Source: Neoarius graeffei
Lineage: Eukaryota > Chordata > Actinopteri > Siluriformes > Ariidae
Direction of reading: 5' to 3'
Assembly: GCF_027579695.1 (NCBI RefSeq)
Contig: NC_083577.1
Coordinates: forward strand, 92,956,539 to 93,020,538
Length of the DNA: 64,000 nucleotides
In this document: piece by piece, positions 1 through 10,989 of the stretch
Layout: each line of letters starts with the position of its first letter
How positions within the stretch are numbered: position 1 is the first letter of the stretch
Translations under genes and position numbers: made by a program
The notes under the pieces: generated by a model
Databases searched by the model: none
What the model was told of the DNA's origin: nothing
What the model saw: only the letters and a program-made list of their open reading frames with translations

Positions 1-882
1 GGCATGACGTCATCGGAGTGAAGCATCGGGAATTACTGCACGTACAGGACACTTTTTCAGTGGAATAAAAACGTGTTCTATTCCCTTCTAGTGGGTTTCA
101 TTCATTTGGTTTGATAGCATGCAATATTGTTTACATATCGCTTATCCTATGTGTATTACATCACTCTACCCAATAGAGAATGAGCATTGAATATGGTTTA
201 CGATATTGCATGGTTGTCAAGACAATATGATGTCACACGTTGGAGCTGATGTGAATATCCAATGAGAAACTTTTCTGCTGCGCATGTGCAGAAGCATTTC
301 TTTGTTCGCTGGGAAAGGGAACACCTGAAAGGCTCCCAAAACTTCATTAGATATTCTTCACACATATTTACAAGAGAAAAACATACCAATGGACATCAAA
401 AAACTGGAAACAAGACACATCAGAGATGTAAAACTTCCACACTAGCGCGTGACTGTGACAATTTGTAAACAAGCATGGCCGCCAGGTTTGCTTCATGAAA
501 AACAGAAGATTTTGAGAGAATTTTGGCTGCCAGGTCGCTCCATTGTGTGTAGCTGTCGATGTTGATTTTAAAAGTAACTCAGTAAATTCTGCAGGGAAAT
601 AAATCTTTAAGTCTGAGTGAAAAATACTGTGGCGAGCATGCAGCGTGGAAGAAGAGTCCTAGTTTCTCAGTCATTAGCCTGTGCCACTTGCTCTCGATGG
701 CACTGGCTTGACCACTTTATTAGCATTCGCTAACACTACTGATGAACACTACACCGGCTGGAAGGTGACGTCACTGGTGTGCTGATGACACCGACTCGTG
801 GTTAAGCTCGCGTTGGCTTTCGAGTATGCTGATATGAAGAGAGTGTGTATGTATAATAATAATAATAATAATAATATCCATC
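1..882. other. No gene recognised; low-complexity and repeat-like DNA
   Basis: I see no convincing coding region here. The short reading frames have no family signature. The stretch ends in an (ATA)n run at about 856-876, just before a SINE. Its context (hairpin repeat, SINE, LTR element) suggests decayed mobile DNA, but I cannot name a family. Confidence 0.5.
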
Positions 883-1250
883 CATCCATTATCTGTAGCC
901 ACTTATCCTGTTCTACAGGGTCGCAGACAACCTGGATCCTATCCCAGCTGACTATGGGTGAGAGGCGGGGTTCACCCTGGACAAGTCGCCAGATCATCAC
1001 AGGGCTGACACACAGAGACACACAACCATTCACACTCACATTCACACCTACGGTCAATTTAGAGCCACCAATTATCCTAACCTGCATGTCTTTGGACTGT
1101 GGGGGAAACCGGAGCACCCGGAGGAAACCCACACAGACACGGGGAAAACATGCAAACTCCACACAGAAAGGCCCTCGTGGGCTGCTGGGCTCGAACCCAG
1201 AACCTTCTTGCTGTGAGGCAACAGTGCTAACCACTACACCACCATGCCGC
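883..1250 (-). repeat. tRNA-derived fish SINE, near full length
   Basis: Read on the minus strand, it starts with a GCGGCATGGTGGTGTAGTGG-type head and an RNA polymerase III B-box-like GGGTTCGAGCCC. The body that recurs throughout this window follows (TTTCCCCCACAGTCCAAAGA type). It ends in the tail GACCCTGTAGAACAGGATAA and then an ATGGATGGAT-like run. The closest remembered families are DANA/Mermaid-like teleost SINEs. Better preserved copies lie at 51889-52267 and 61734-62095. Confidence 0.85.
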
Positions 1251-1274
1251 ATAATAATAATAGTAGCTTTTTTT

Positions 1275-1362
1275 GTGGTCTATCAGATATATTCCATTCA
1301 GCTACTCATCTTCAACTCATTTAGCATCATGCTAGCTGAATGGAATATATCTGATTGACCAT
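1275..1362. repeat. Inverted repeat with about 28-nt arms
   Basis: A left arm at about 1276-1305 (GGTCTATCAGATATATTCCA and following bases) is the near-perfect reverse complement of a right arm at about 1332-1361 (TGGAATATATCTGATTGACC). They are separated by about 27 nt. The transcript or single strand would fold into a long hairpin. This looks like a foldback or MITE-type repeat next to the SINE. Confidence 0.75.
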
Positions 1363-1639
1363 GAAAAAATGCCATCCAATATTATTTAAATATGTCACTC
1401 AGATCTATGATGTATTTCGTATGAAAAATGTGAGTTTTTCAACATGAGAAGATAAACTTCATATCTTCAAGCCAACATGTAATTTTCTTTTTATTATATC
1501 GACACATTCACAAACGAAAAGCCCCCAAATTTATCAAAACAATTCATCAATTTCCTCACGAGTAACATATAGATATTTAAGTCACGGTTTTAGTTCTCCC
1601 TGTCCTGGATGGAGCTTGGATGAAAAATCCAAGTGGCAC
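1363..1639. other. No feature recognised
   Basis: AT-rich sequence between the hairpin repeat and the LTR element. Nothing supportable was seen. Confidence 0.4.
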
Positions 1640-1945
1640 TGTAGCAAATCCCTGATGTGGGTGGAGTACGGAAGCATGGCAGACAGGAACTGTAGTTCTT
1701 ACAAACTTTTATTTTGTTTTATATGTCAAGCTTTCCAGCTGACTCACTCCCACACACACGCACACACACATGCATTCAGGTCGGGAGCCTCCTTTTCTCT
1801 GCTCTCCCCCTCCTTTTATGCTCTGTCTCTGTAACAAACACACACACGCGTTAATTGACAGCAGTTGGAATGACTTAGCCACTTACCTTCCCCGACCCCA
1901 CCCTCCATTCACAAACTGCTGCTTGGCCACGCCCCCGCTGCCACA
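1640..1945 (-). repeat. 3' LTR of the Gmr1-like element
   Basis: About 306 bp, starting TGTAGCAAATCCC and ending GCTGCCACA on the plus strand. It matches 5932-6261 and the solo LTR at 32557-32891. On the sense (minus) strand it carries a TATA-like GCATAAAAGG and an AATAAA-like signal. It also holds a short CA run that is longer in the other LTR. Confidence 0.88.
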
Positions 1946-1949
1946 TACC

Positions 1950-2711
1950 CCCATCGCCCGACTCAGGCTGGGGAGCCGTCCGGCCTGAAGCTGACCCCCC
2001 CCAATGGGACAGAAAGTCCGCCACCACCATCTGTGCCCCCAACCTGTGGATCACCTTGAACTTAAATGGCTGGAGGGCAAGATACCAACGGGTGATCCGC
2101 GCATTGGCATCCTTCATGCAGTGGAGCCACTGGAGGGGCGTGTGGTCTGAACAGAGAGTGAAAGGGTGCCCCAGCAGGTAATATCGGAGGGTGAGGACCG
2201 CCCACTTGATAGCAAGACACTCTTTCTCTATGGTGCTGTACTTGCTTTCCCACATCGAGAGTTTCCGGCTGATGTACAGCACGGGGCGCTCCTCGCCCTC
2301 CACCTCCTGGGAAAAAACAGCCCCCAGCCCTCTGTCCAATGCGTCAGTCTGTAAAATAAAGGGGAGAGAGAAGTCAGGGGAGTGCAAAAATGGCCCCCCA
2401 CACAGTGCAGCTTTTACCTCAGAGCAGGCCTGTTGGCACTGCTCTGTCCACTGGACCGGATCTGGAGCCCCCTTTTTAGTGAGGTCAGTTAGCGGGCTGG
2501 TGACGTCCAAATACTTAGGTATAAACCTACGATAATAGCCAGCCAGCCCCAGGAACCGTCTCACCTCCTTTTTGGTCTTGGGCCTCGGGCAGGCCGCAAT
2601 CACTGTAGTCTTGTTAATTTGGGGACGCACCTGCCCATGACCCAAGTGGAACCCCAGATACCATACTTCCACCCACCCAATTGCACACTTTTTCGGGTTA
2701 GCTGTGAGGCC
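1950..2711 (-). pseudogene. RNase H and 3' part of pol, Gypsy
   Basis: The frame reads RT connection and RNase H of a Ty3/Gypsy polyprotein. RFLGLAGYYRRFIPKY is a classic post-RT motif. VLYISRKLSMWESKYSTIEK followed by ECLAIKWAV and the DHTPLQWL segment is the RNase H region. The RNase H catalytic aspartate sits in LQTDALDRGLGAVF, where canonical copies read TDAS. It runs off the RT frame after an in-frame stop near 2715, so pol is broken here. Confidence 0.88.
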
Positions 2712-2714
2712 CGC

Positions 2715-3430
2715 TCACCTCAGTGACTTTAGAATAGCCCTCAGGTGTTCTAAGTGCTGCGGCCAATCATGGTTGTAGATTATTATGTCATCCAGATATG
2801 CGGCCACGTAGGCAGCATGAGGGCGGAGGACCCTGTCCATAAGCCGCTGGAACGTAGTGGGCGCCCCAAACAACCCAAAAGGGAGCGTGACAAATTGGTG
2901 TAATCCAAATGGTGTGGAAAAGGCCATTTTGTCTCGGGATAGAGGAGTCAAGGGGATCTGCCAATATCCCTTTGTTAGATCCAGTGTTGAATAAAAGCGA
3001 GCAGTGCCTAACCGATCAAGCAACTCACCAATGTGAGGCATTGGGTATGCGTCAAATTTAGACACCACGTTGACCTTTCTATAGTCCACACAGAATAGGA
3101 TAGACCTGTCAGTCTTGGGAACCAGGACCACTGGGCTGCTCGAGTCACCGTGGGACTCCTCGATTATACCCATTTCTTGTGTTCAGGCAAGTGGTAAGGG
3201 CGGCTATGCACTACCACCCCAGGGGGCATTTCTATGTGGTGTTCTTTGAGGTGTGTACGACCGGGAAGGGGCGAGAACACTTCAGAAAATTCCTTTTGCA
3301 ACTTGGCCACCTCCGTGAGTTGGGCCAGTGAGAGGTGGTCTCCACAAGGGACCGGAGGGGTTCGAGATGTTAGCTTTTTCACCTTCTGTCCCAGCTCCAC
3401 CTTCTCTGGGACTACTAACGCCAACGCCAC
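2715..3430 (-). pseudogene. Reverse transcriptase of the Gypsy element
   Basis: Two overlapping fragments (3430-3164 and 3173-2715) carry the RT fingers and palm. The first shows the pre-RT region (HHIEMPPGVVVHSRPYHLPE). The second shows VLVPKTDRSILFCVDYRKVN, FYSTLDLTKGYWQIPL, TPFGLHQFVTLPFGLFGAPT and the catalytic AYLDDIIIY (YxDD). The frames are offset by a frameshift near 3170. It makes cDNA from the element RNA in intact relatives and cannot do so here. Confidence 0.9.
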
Positions 3431-3578
3431 GGGACTCCCTCATTCCAGCATTTTAAAAGGTTGAGGTGTTAAATTTGCAATGCTCCACCCCTATCCATTT
3501 GCCTGACCTCATAGTCGATGTCCCCGACTCGCCGTGTGACCTCGAAGGGCCCTTGCCACTTGGTGACTAATTTGGAGC

Positions 3579-4400
3579 TCAACGTGGGCAATAATATGAG
3601 CACTTTGTCTCCCGGCGTGAACTCTCTAAGGCACATCCCCTGTCATACAGCTGGCTTTGACGTTCTTGTGCCTGCTGCAAATTCTTCTGGGTTAGGTGCG
3701 TGAGGGTGTGGAGTTTTGCACGCAGGTCAAGAATGTACTGAATTTCATTTTTGCTAGGTGAAGGTCCATCCTCCCAATTTTTGCATAGCACGTCCAGAAT
3801 GACATGGGGCTTACACCCATATAATAATTTACATGGAGAAAACCCCATGGAGGCTTGCAGAACCTCTCGTACGGCGAATAACAGGGGCTCGAGCCACTTA
3901 TCCCAATTATGTGCATCTTCACTTATGAATTTCCAGATTATGTTCTTGAGTCTTTGGTTAAATTGCTCTACTAAGCCATCCATTGGTGGGTGATAGACAC
4001 TGGTGCGCATTGACTTAATCCCCAGTAACCCTTATAGCTCGTGCAGTGTGAGTGACATAAACTAAATGCCTTGGTCTGTCAGGATTTCTTTTGGAATCCC
4101 AACCCAGGAGATAAAGTGGAAGAGCGCTTCTGCAATACTGCATGCTGAGATATTGCGGAGAGGCACTGCTTCCAGATATCGTGTTGCATAGTCCACCAGA
4201 ACTAAAATAAAGCAATATCCCCGTGCTGACCGATCTAATGGTCCAACGAGATCCATCCCAATTCGCTCAAACGGGGTCTCAATTAGAAGGAGAAGATGCA
4301 ACGGCACTTTTGGAGTGGCTGCGGGATTTACTAATTGGCATTCACAGCAAGCCGAACACCACCGACGGACATCCCCATGAATCCCTGGCCTATAGAACTG
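3579..4400 (-). pseudogene. Integrase of the Gypsy element, upstream of RT
   Basis: Minus-strand fragments show the zinc-binding CSACCECQ end of an HHCC domain (about 4350). They also show the core domain with GMDLVGPL (first Asp), ILTDQG (second Asp) and VEQFNQRLKN (catalytic Glu region). A C-terminal part with FSPCKLLYG and QERQSQLYDRG follows. A stop and frameshift near 4010-4062 split it. In most Gypsy elements integrase is 3' of RNase H; here it is 5' of RT. Confidence 0.88.
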
Positions 4401-4667
4401 GGCTATTATTCAGGCTAGTGTTTTATCTTGCCCCAAGTGTCCAGCCATGGGATTAAAGTGAGCCGCATGGTATATGAGTTCCCTATGGCTCTTTGGGATT
4501 AACAGTTGCGTTATTCATTCACCAGTTTGAGTATCCTGTGTCACTCGGTACAATCTATCTTTAATAATAGCAAAATAAGGGAAGGTCGGTGCCGCACTTG
4601 GCTAAAGAGTTTGACCATCGATTACTCTCACTTGATTAAATGCATGCTGCAGAGTCTCGTCTCGTGA

Positions 4668-5181
4668 CTACTCTAACGGGAAATCCCCAAGGGAATTCCC
4701 AAAAGAGGGAGGAGGAGCAGGTTGCTCCTCACTCTGACGTGGTGCTGACGTAGACAGCTCTGTGACAGCTTCTCCAGTCAATGCCACACTGGGCTCTTCC
4801 CATGACCTATTAGTGCAGGACCCACTACATGCTAATATTCCATTAGTTTCTTGAACCCTGGCCAATCGGTACCCAAAATCAATGAGTGGGTGAGACAAGG
4901 GTTAACTGCCACCTTTACTCTATGCGTTTGGCCCTGGAATAGAAAACAACAGACACTAAGTGATAACTGTGAACATCCCCGTGCACACACAACAATTTCA
5001 CCGCTTGTGCTCTCCCCAATGCCTCACCTTGCACCAGGCGTTGGTGAATTGAGGTCTGATTACAACCGAAATCCACCAAAGCATGATATGTATCCCCTTG
5101 AACACTTACCAGTCTGCGATACATTCCAGCCCAATCATGGGCGGTCTCTGGCGCGTCAGGGATCCGGATCATGGTTTCCAC
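4668..5181 (-). pseudogene. Retroviral-type protease remnant and pol spacer
   Basis: The piece at 5181-4915 contains HALVDFGCNQTSIHQ, the place where an aspartic protease would read VDSG or VDTG. Ser is replaced by Phe, so it is probably dead. The 4898-4668 fragment has no recognisable domain and may be the linker to integrase. Confidence 0.6.
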
Positions 5182-5199
5182 CTCCCTTGCGAAGCCCTG

Positions 5200-5923
5200 A
5201 TTCTAGAGATGCCCCGGCTCCCCGCTGTGCCAGCATACCGGCCCGGGCCTTTCCTCTGCACCAGTGTTAAGGGTGTCACTCACCTGAGGGGGGAAAGACA
5301 CAGACACGGAAGAGGGAGACAGGAGCCCACCATGGGTGCGAAGGGCCGGCTGGGGGGGAGTCAGCCCCCGCCTCCGCGGTGGGGGAATGGGGCGAGAGGG
5401 AAGGAGAGAGGAGGGGGGAGAGAAGAGAAATGAGGAGAGGCGTCTTCGCCTTGTCCGCCTGTCGTCGGAACCGCCGCCGGATGGTCCTCCGCCAACTCGA
5501 TGGCTCGCTAGAGCGACGCTGGGCGGTGACACTGGACCCATTCTGCCATTCCTTCCGGAAGCCGAGAGATGAACTGTTCCAGTTCCACCAAGTTGATGAT
5601 CCGGTCGGTGTCGCAGTCTTTTGCCCTCAGCCACTGCCGGCAGGCGTCCTGGAGTTGTTGGCCAAACACGAACGGTCGGCTTACCTCCTCCAGCGTCAGC
5701 TTCTGGAACCGCTGGTGATGTTGTTCTGGGGAGTGGCCGACCCGCTGCAAAATGGTCTTCTTGAGGTCGGCGTAGTGGAGCCAGCTGTCGGCAGAGCTGC
5801 TGCGCTGCGAGCTGTGCCTCGCCTGTCAGGAGTAGGAGGAGGCAAGCCGCACGTTGTTCGATTGGCCACCCCCACGCTTGGACTCCATGGGGTGGTTCCC
5901 TTCTGTACTTGGATCCGGGTCAC
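5200..5923 (-). pseudogene. Gag with SCAN-like capsid and zinc knuckle remnant
   Basis: The frame at 5750-5508 holds HQRFQKLTLEEVSRPFVFGQ, then LQDACRQWLR, INLVELEQFISRLP and WVQCHRP. These match the SCAN domain pattern (CRQWL, LVLEQFL..LP, WV..HRP). SCAN domains of vertebrate zinc-finger proteins are thought to derive from a Gmr1-like gag. Near 5203-5240, CWHSGEPGHL is a CCHC zinc-knuckle remnant. Frames shift between the pieces. Confidence 0.8.
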
Positions 5924-5931
5924 TGCACCAC

Positions 5932-6040
5932 TGTAGCAAATCCCTGATGTGGGTGGAGTACAGAAGCATGGCAGGCGGGAACTGTAGTTCTTACAAACTT
6001 TTATTTTGTTTTATATGTCAAGCTTTCCAGCTGACTCACT

Positions 6041-6088
<48 letters not shown>

Positions 6089-6261
6089 CATTCAGGTCGG
6101 GAGCCTTCTTTTCTCTGCTCTCCCCCTCCTTTAATGCTCCGTCCCTGTAACAAACACACACACGCATTAACTGACAGCAGGTGGAATGACTTAGCCACTT
6201 ACCTTCCCTGCCCCTGCCCTCCATTCACAAACTGCTGCTTGGCCACGGCCCTGCTGCCACA
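5932..6261 (-). repeat. 5' LTR of the Gmr1-like element
   Basis: About 330 bp, colinear with 1640-1945. It is longer mainly because of an expanded (CA)n at about 6044-6085. It ends GCTGCCACA and is followed by GGCGT, compared with GGCAC at the other flank. Confidence 0.88.
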
Positions 6262-6499
6262 GGCGTATTTCCCAGTAAAACACTCGTGTCTGTGTATTAA
6301 AGGTGTATATATCCTACTGATGTCTGAAGGATAAGCTACACTCTGCTACATTTCCATTTTATAAAAAAAAGAAAAATTCTGTCCTTGAGATAAGCAGCAT
6401 CTCTGACTATGATGCATCTTCCATGCAGAAAAAAATGATGATTTTGCAAATATTTATCTATTTAATATCAGCCTCAAATGACATTCTGTCATATTTTAG

Positions 6500-6962
6500 A
6501 GTGTATTTACAGCCATCACCTAAATTTCAACATGACATGTGGTTACATCAAACTGTCTTGGAGGAAACAAGATCAAAAACATCAGGACCTTCAAGTACCT
6601 TTGGTATACCATCACTGACTTTGAAAACACCTCATCTTCCCTTCACGCAAGAATCAGCACTGCATTCTGGAAATGGAAGGAGTTAAAACAAGTCCTGACC
6701 AATCAGTGCATACGGCTCCTCACTCGAGTGAAATTTCTAATGACGTGTGTACAGTCACGCCTTCTATAGGGTATAGTATTCAAGCATGGGAACTTTCAGA
6801 ATATGAACTTCACAAAGTTGAAGTGATATGGCATGGTTTCCTCAGGAAAAAGGTCAGAGGAGGATTTGAATGTAAGAATGTTCCCAGTCAGAGAGATCAA
6901 AGAGAGAATACGGACCCTAAAGCACAAGCTGAGGGTGGCCTGGACCAGTGCTATGTTGCATA
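6500..6962 (+). pseudogene. LINE reverse transcriptase C-terminal remnant
   Basis: Frames at 6539-6769 and 6673-6963 contain TFKYLWYTITD, LHARISTAFWKW and LLTRVKFLMTCVQSRLLYS. This is the thumb and C-terminal pattern of non-LTR retrotransposons (xYLGxxIT...I..RI..A...). A frameshift near 6765 breaks it. It is not the same family as the LINE at 10990-14347. Confidence 0.65.
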
Positions 6963-7123
6963 ACAAACACTCTCCCAATTCATGACTTCTGTTACTTACA
7001 ACATCTAAAGTATGGAGGTCAGATATGTCGGCTTGACAATAGCGAACTTCAGAAACAGGTTTGAGGGGCTGCTGTATTTTGAGGTCCAGCAGAACAGTTC
7101 TCAGGAGAACTAGGGTTAGGATT

Positions 7124-7306
7124 ACATTATGTTACAGACATTTAGCAGATGCTTTTATCCAGAGCAACATACAACATACCTAGGGCAGCCTGGGGGTTTG
7201 GTGCCTTACTCAAGTGCACTTCAGCCATTCTGCTAGTCCAGGGAATCAAACCAGTGACCTTTTGATCCCAAAACTGCTTCTCTAACCATCAGGCCATGGC
7301 TTCCCC
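7124..7306 (-). repeat. tRNA-derived SINE, second family
   Basis: On the minus strand it reads GGGGAAGCCATGGCCTGATG, then a B-box-like GGTCACTGGTTTGATTCC. It ends with CTCTGGATAAAAGCATCTGC. That tail motif (GGATAA..GC.TCTGCTAAATG) is very common in teleost genomes. No perfect target duplication was seen. Confidence 0.75.
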
Positions 7307-9515
7307 AACTTGTGACTGCTGGATCAGCAACTCAGACAGGAGAACCCCAAGGCCGTTACAGAGCCAAGTGGGAAGTGATGTTGATGATGTCAGATGGTGG
7401 CACTGGATTGTGTTCCTCAATCAGACTGAGCTCAAGCTCAGAGCTTAGGTTCAAGTTAAGAATCAGGCACAGTTGAGACATAGTGTTAGACAAACCCAGC
7501 CCACATCTCCATAACCCTCATGCTGTTACATCTGGGGTCTGAATTCCAATGTATCCAAATTTTCAGTTTGAAATCCTCACTAAACACATGTACATCCCTG
7601 ACTTATATTACATCATATATATAATAAATAAAGGGTTCATTCATTCATTCATTCATTCATTCATAAAAATGATGTCACATCTCTGTTATCATTACTCTGG
7701 TTTTAATGTCTTTACTTCTTTGGGCACCACGGACTGATTTCACCGGACTGGGCAGATCATAACTGTCTCTCTCTCACCGTGAGCCATGACAAGGCTGTGT
7801 GTGAACACAGGACATTTTCAATATCAGGTGTGTGTGTGTGCGCGCGTGCGCGCATGTTCATGCTGGTGTGAATGGGAATCGGTTATAACAAGCCCACAGG
7901 GTGTAACAGAGCAGCATTATTTCAGCATATCTTCACCAAATCTCCTTTATATTTCACATCAGAACAAAACACATGACATGGAGAGACGTGCAGCAGACCT
8001 TTGTGGAATATAAACACAGAGTGTGCAGTACATCTCATCAGACTGATAAATAGCACAGGTCTTTACTCTGTACCTGTATGGTTCTGTACTATAGCAATCA
8101 TACAGAACCATTGGACTGTAAGGAATGAAAAGCCATGTGTGGTGCTGTTAGTAAACTGGAGTCACTGTTCCCAGGCCAAAGGTCAGTATTTTCCTCGAAC
8201 ACGTGTCCTGAAGTGGGATATTCCTCTGATATCAAAGCAATTTTCTAACTATTACAAATTTTTATTTATTTATTATGGAACAACAAGTTAGGCATTTTAT
8301 GTCACTCTGTGGGAAGTTCTATATACTGTATATTTGGTATATGTAGTTTTTCTTTTTACAACCAAACCCAAAATTGATCAAAACATTGATCAGTTTTGTT
8401 TTTTTTTTTGGGGGGGGGGGATAGGTCCTTGGTCTTCATATTTCTGTTTTTTTGTTTGTTTGTGTTTAACATTCTCTCATGAATTTTAATTTTCTTCCTG
8501 GAACAGATGGATTTGTGACCCGACTCTGTTCAGCGACTTATGTGACTTCTGATGGCAGCTGGATTTATTTATTAATAATTATTCAAGCTATATAGATGTT
8601 CAGCAGAATGCTACCACCACCATGCTTCAGTGTGGATGGTGTTCTCAAGCTAATGAGCAGTGAGTGTAGCACTTGTTTGTTTTTTTGTTGTTTTTGTTTA
8701 TTTGCTTGTAAAGAATTCTGTAAACATATATGGTTGTTGTGATGTCAGTGAGGTCAAAGGGCAGATGTCTTAAAGAGAAGGTTACACCATGATGACAGAG
8801 TGGACAGCAATTTCACAGACACGTGCAAATGCCTGCACAAAACATATACCATAAATGGTAGAAAGATCTGAACCATCAAATAACTTGTTTATGATGATAA
8901 GAAAATATAGAGTCTTTTAGATTGGGTAATTTAATTACACATTACACTCACTGAAGATGACCAGGCAGGACCTGAGAAAAGTTCAAAGGAGGGATGTGAA
9001 TAATTATGCATACCACTGGATCTCTGTTGATCTTTATGGATGCCAACAAAGTTTTGACTTATTTTAACAACTATGAGCCAGATTTTAGATTAAAATGAAA
9101 CAGAAATGGGCTGAACTTCTGAGCTCTGGGTAATTGATCTGCTCGAGAGGTGAGTGCATGTCCTGTTGACTGCTTTGAAGTAAAGTTTGGCATAAAGTCC
9201 ACAATGTCACATTTTATCAAACCCTCCTTTGATATTGAGGGCTCTGATATACAGGAACTTGTCCTGTCTCACAGCATGGTTTAAGATGGCTGATGTGCTG
9301 TTCCTGGCTCTGAATCCAACACATCTGGTGGAAATCTTTTTTTTTTTTAAGAAGGCAAATCCATAACTGTTTGTTCATAATCTCTTGCTTTAGATAAGAT
9401 CAACATGGATGAGTGTGGATTTGAACACTTTTATCCAATCAGAACTTAATTAACTTGGAACTGAGAAATTTGGAAGTCACAATCATGTCATTTTCTACGT
9501 CTGTGTATTTGTGCT
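7307..9515. other. No gene; microsatellites and a possible Tc1-like remnant
   Basis: It contains a (TTCA)n run at about 7638-7664, a short TG/CG run at about 7827-7853, and a T run followed by a G run at about 8398-8421. At about 8603-8640, CTACCACCACCATGCTTCA is the antisense form of a motif common in Tc1-like transposases. At about 8990-9060, AATTATGCATACCACTGG resembles a decayed Tc1 end. I could not delimit an element. Confidence 0.45.
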
Positions 9516-9518
9516 ACA

Positions 9519-9870
9519 AAGTGGCACAGTGGTGTAGTGTTATCACTGTTGCTTTACAGCAAGAAGGTTCTGGGTTCAAGCCCAGTGGCTGATGGCGGCC
9601 TTTCTGTGTGGAGTTTGCATGTTCTCCCTGTGTCTGTGTGGGTTTCCTCTGGGTGCTCTGGTTTCCCCCAAAGACATGTAGGTTGGGGGGGGGTTGACAC
9701 AAACAACAAGCCAGTGCATACTTACTGCCCGTCCCAAGCCTGGACAGAGTGGGCGGGGTTGTGCCAGGAAGGGCATCTGGTGTAAAACCTATGCCAAATC
9801 TAAACATGAGGAACAGATCTGCTGTGGCGATGCTGAACGGGAGCAGCTGGAAAAAGAAGAAGGTCAAACA
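9519..9870 (+). repeat. SINE with DANA-like 3' part
   Basis: The head (GTGGCACAGTGGTGTAGTG) and the B-box GGTTCAAGCCC are the same type as in the other SINEs. After GTTTCCCCCAAAGACATGTA the body switches to a different 3' end: GGGCATCTGGTGTAAAACCT, then CTGCTGTGGCGATGCTGAAC and GGGAGCAGCTGGAAAAAGAA. That is the pattern of zebrafish DANA tails. Confidence 0.75.
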
Positions 9871-9904
9871 AGCCAACTAACTGAAATAATAATAATTGCT
9901 TTTT

Positions 9905-10040
9905 TATATACTTTATTAATCCCCAGGGGGAAATTAGGCTCTGCTTTAACCCATCTGAAGCAGGGAACACACACACACACTGTTCCTGCTGGTCCAGGGA
10001 ACTGAACCAGCAACCTTTGTTGTTGTTGCCTCTCTCTCTC
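9905..10040. repeat. Truncated SINE tail with CA run
   Basis: TTTAACCCATCTGAAGCAGG followed by a CA run and CTGGTCCAGGGAACTGAACC resembles the tail part of the SINE copies at 31866-33580 and 52434-52797. Confidence 0.5.
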
Positions 10041-10059
10041 TGTTAATTATATTTGTACA

Positions 10060-10989
10060 CTGTCAGAAATAGGGGTACAGTACGAGTCCATTTCTGTCCC
10101 CCAAGGTAGAATCTACACTATTGTACCCCCGAGGGCTCATTGACCTCAAGGTAACCATGTGTACTTTTTAGGGCCAGAAACATACATATATGCTCCCAAT
10201 TGGTATATAAAGGGTACAGAGAAGTACCTTATGCCACTTTTCCACTACAAACGTGGCTGAGTCGGGCTGAGCCGTGCTGTGCTGAGTCGAGCTGAGCGGG
10301 GCTGTTGGAGTTGCATTTTGACTACAACCGCGCTGAACCGTGCTGGCTGGAAGTGGGTGGACACATTGGGTGGAGTTAGCGAAAGTGGGTGGACGTCCGT
10401 GATGTCGTTAAGCAGCGCAAACAGTGACATCAGTGAGCTTTTAAGCGGTAGTCTCACGACCCGAATAGTAAACAATAAACATGGAGGACATGGAGTCGTT
10501 AGTGTTGCTGGTCTTGGTTCTGTGGCTTGTTGTCACCGACAACGGCAACAGATACTGGCAAGAGCGTATAGATGAGGCGAGGCGCATAAGGCTTCATAAT
10601 TCTCGTAATTCGTAATTATTCTCCTTCCGGGTTTACGGTGTTTACAGATCCCAGCGTGCTCGCGGGGCGTGTGTGGGCATGTGAGGACACTCCTCCTCAC
10701 CAATCAGTGCACAGGGGAGTGTCTGCTCACGCCCCCAGCCTCACTCAGCTCGGTTTGGCTCGCTTCAGCCCCACTCCAAAACGGTGCGAGTTTTAGGGGC
10801 TAAGCAGGGCTGAAGCGAGCCGAGTCGTGCTGGTTTTTGGTAGTCGAAACGCGAGCCGTGTCGGGCTGAAGTGAGCTGAAAAAGGGTAGTGGAAAAGGGC
10901 CATTAGAGGGAACTGCATCAGTGACAAACCGTTGTACCCCTAAAGGTACACTAATGTACTTTACTCACAAAACGTTAGATTACACAGTC
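10060..10989. repeat. Interspersed repeat split by a MITE and a LINE
   Basis: The part at 10060-10231 (AATAGGGGTACAGTACGAG, then ATTGTACCCCCGAGGG) and the part at 10903-10976 (GTTGTACCCCTAAAGGTACA) belong to one TACCCC-rich fish repeat. The MITE at 10232-10902 interrupts it, and it borders the LINE target site. Confidence 0.5.
10232..10902. mobile_element. Non-autonomous PIF/Harbinger-type MITE
   Basis: 671 bp with terminal inverted repeats TGCCACTTTTCCACTAC (left) and TGGCCCTTTTCCACTAC (right, reverse complement). It is flanked by the 3-bp duplication TTA (10229-10231 and 10903-10905), typical of PIF/Harbinger insertion. Internal sub-terminal motifs such as CGGGCTGAG / CTCAGCTCG recur in both orientations. 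No transposase is encoded. Confidence 0.8.

Larger units (their letters stand above)
1640..6261 (-). mobile_element. Gmr1-like Ty3/Gypsy LTR retrotransposon, degenerate
   Basis: Two related LTRs (1640-1945 and 5932-6261; TG...CA ends) bracket decayed retrotransposon coding DNA on the minus strand. From 5' to 3' the order is: SCAN-like capsid (about 5750-5508), zinc-knuckle remnant (about 5240-5203), protease remnant (about 5181-4915), integrase (about 4380-3579), reverse transcriptase (about 3430-2715) and RNase H (about 2672-1950). Integrase before reverse transcriptase is the copia-like order known from Gmr1-like Gypsy elements. A TGG-initial primer-binding-site candidate lies 1 nt inside the 5' LTR (about 5930) and a purine-rich tract (GATGGGGGTA) abuts the 3' LTR. 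Flanks GGCAC (1635-1639) and GGCGT (6262-6266) could be a decayed 5-bp target duplication. Several stops and frameshifts make it inactive. Confidence 0.9.

Noticed and set aside
883-1250. tRNA gene from the A/B-box-like head
   Set aside because: The head continues into a SINE body and lacks a complete cloverleaf; the same holds for the other SINE copies.
8590-9090. Complete Tc1-like element
   Set aside because: Only isolated motifs remain; the ends could not be paired.
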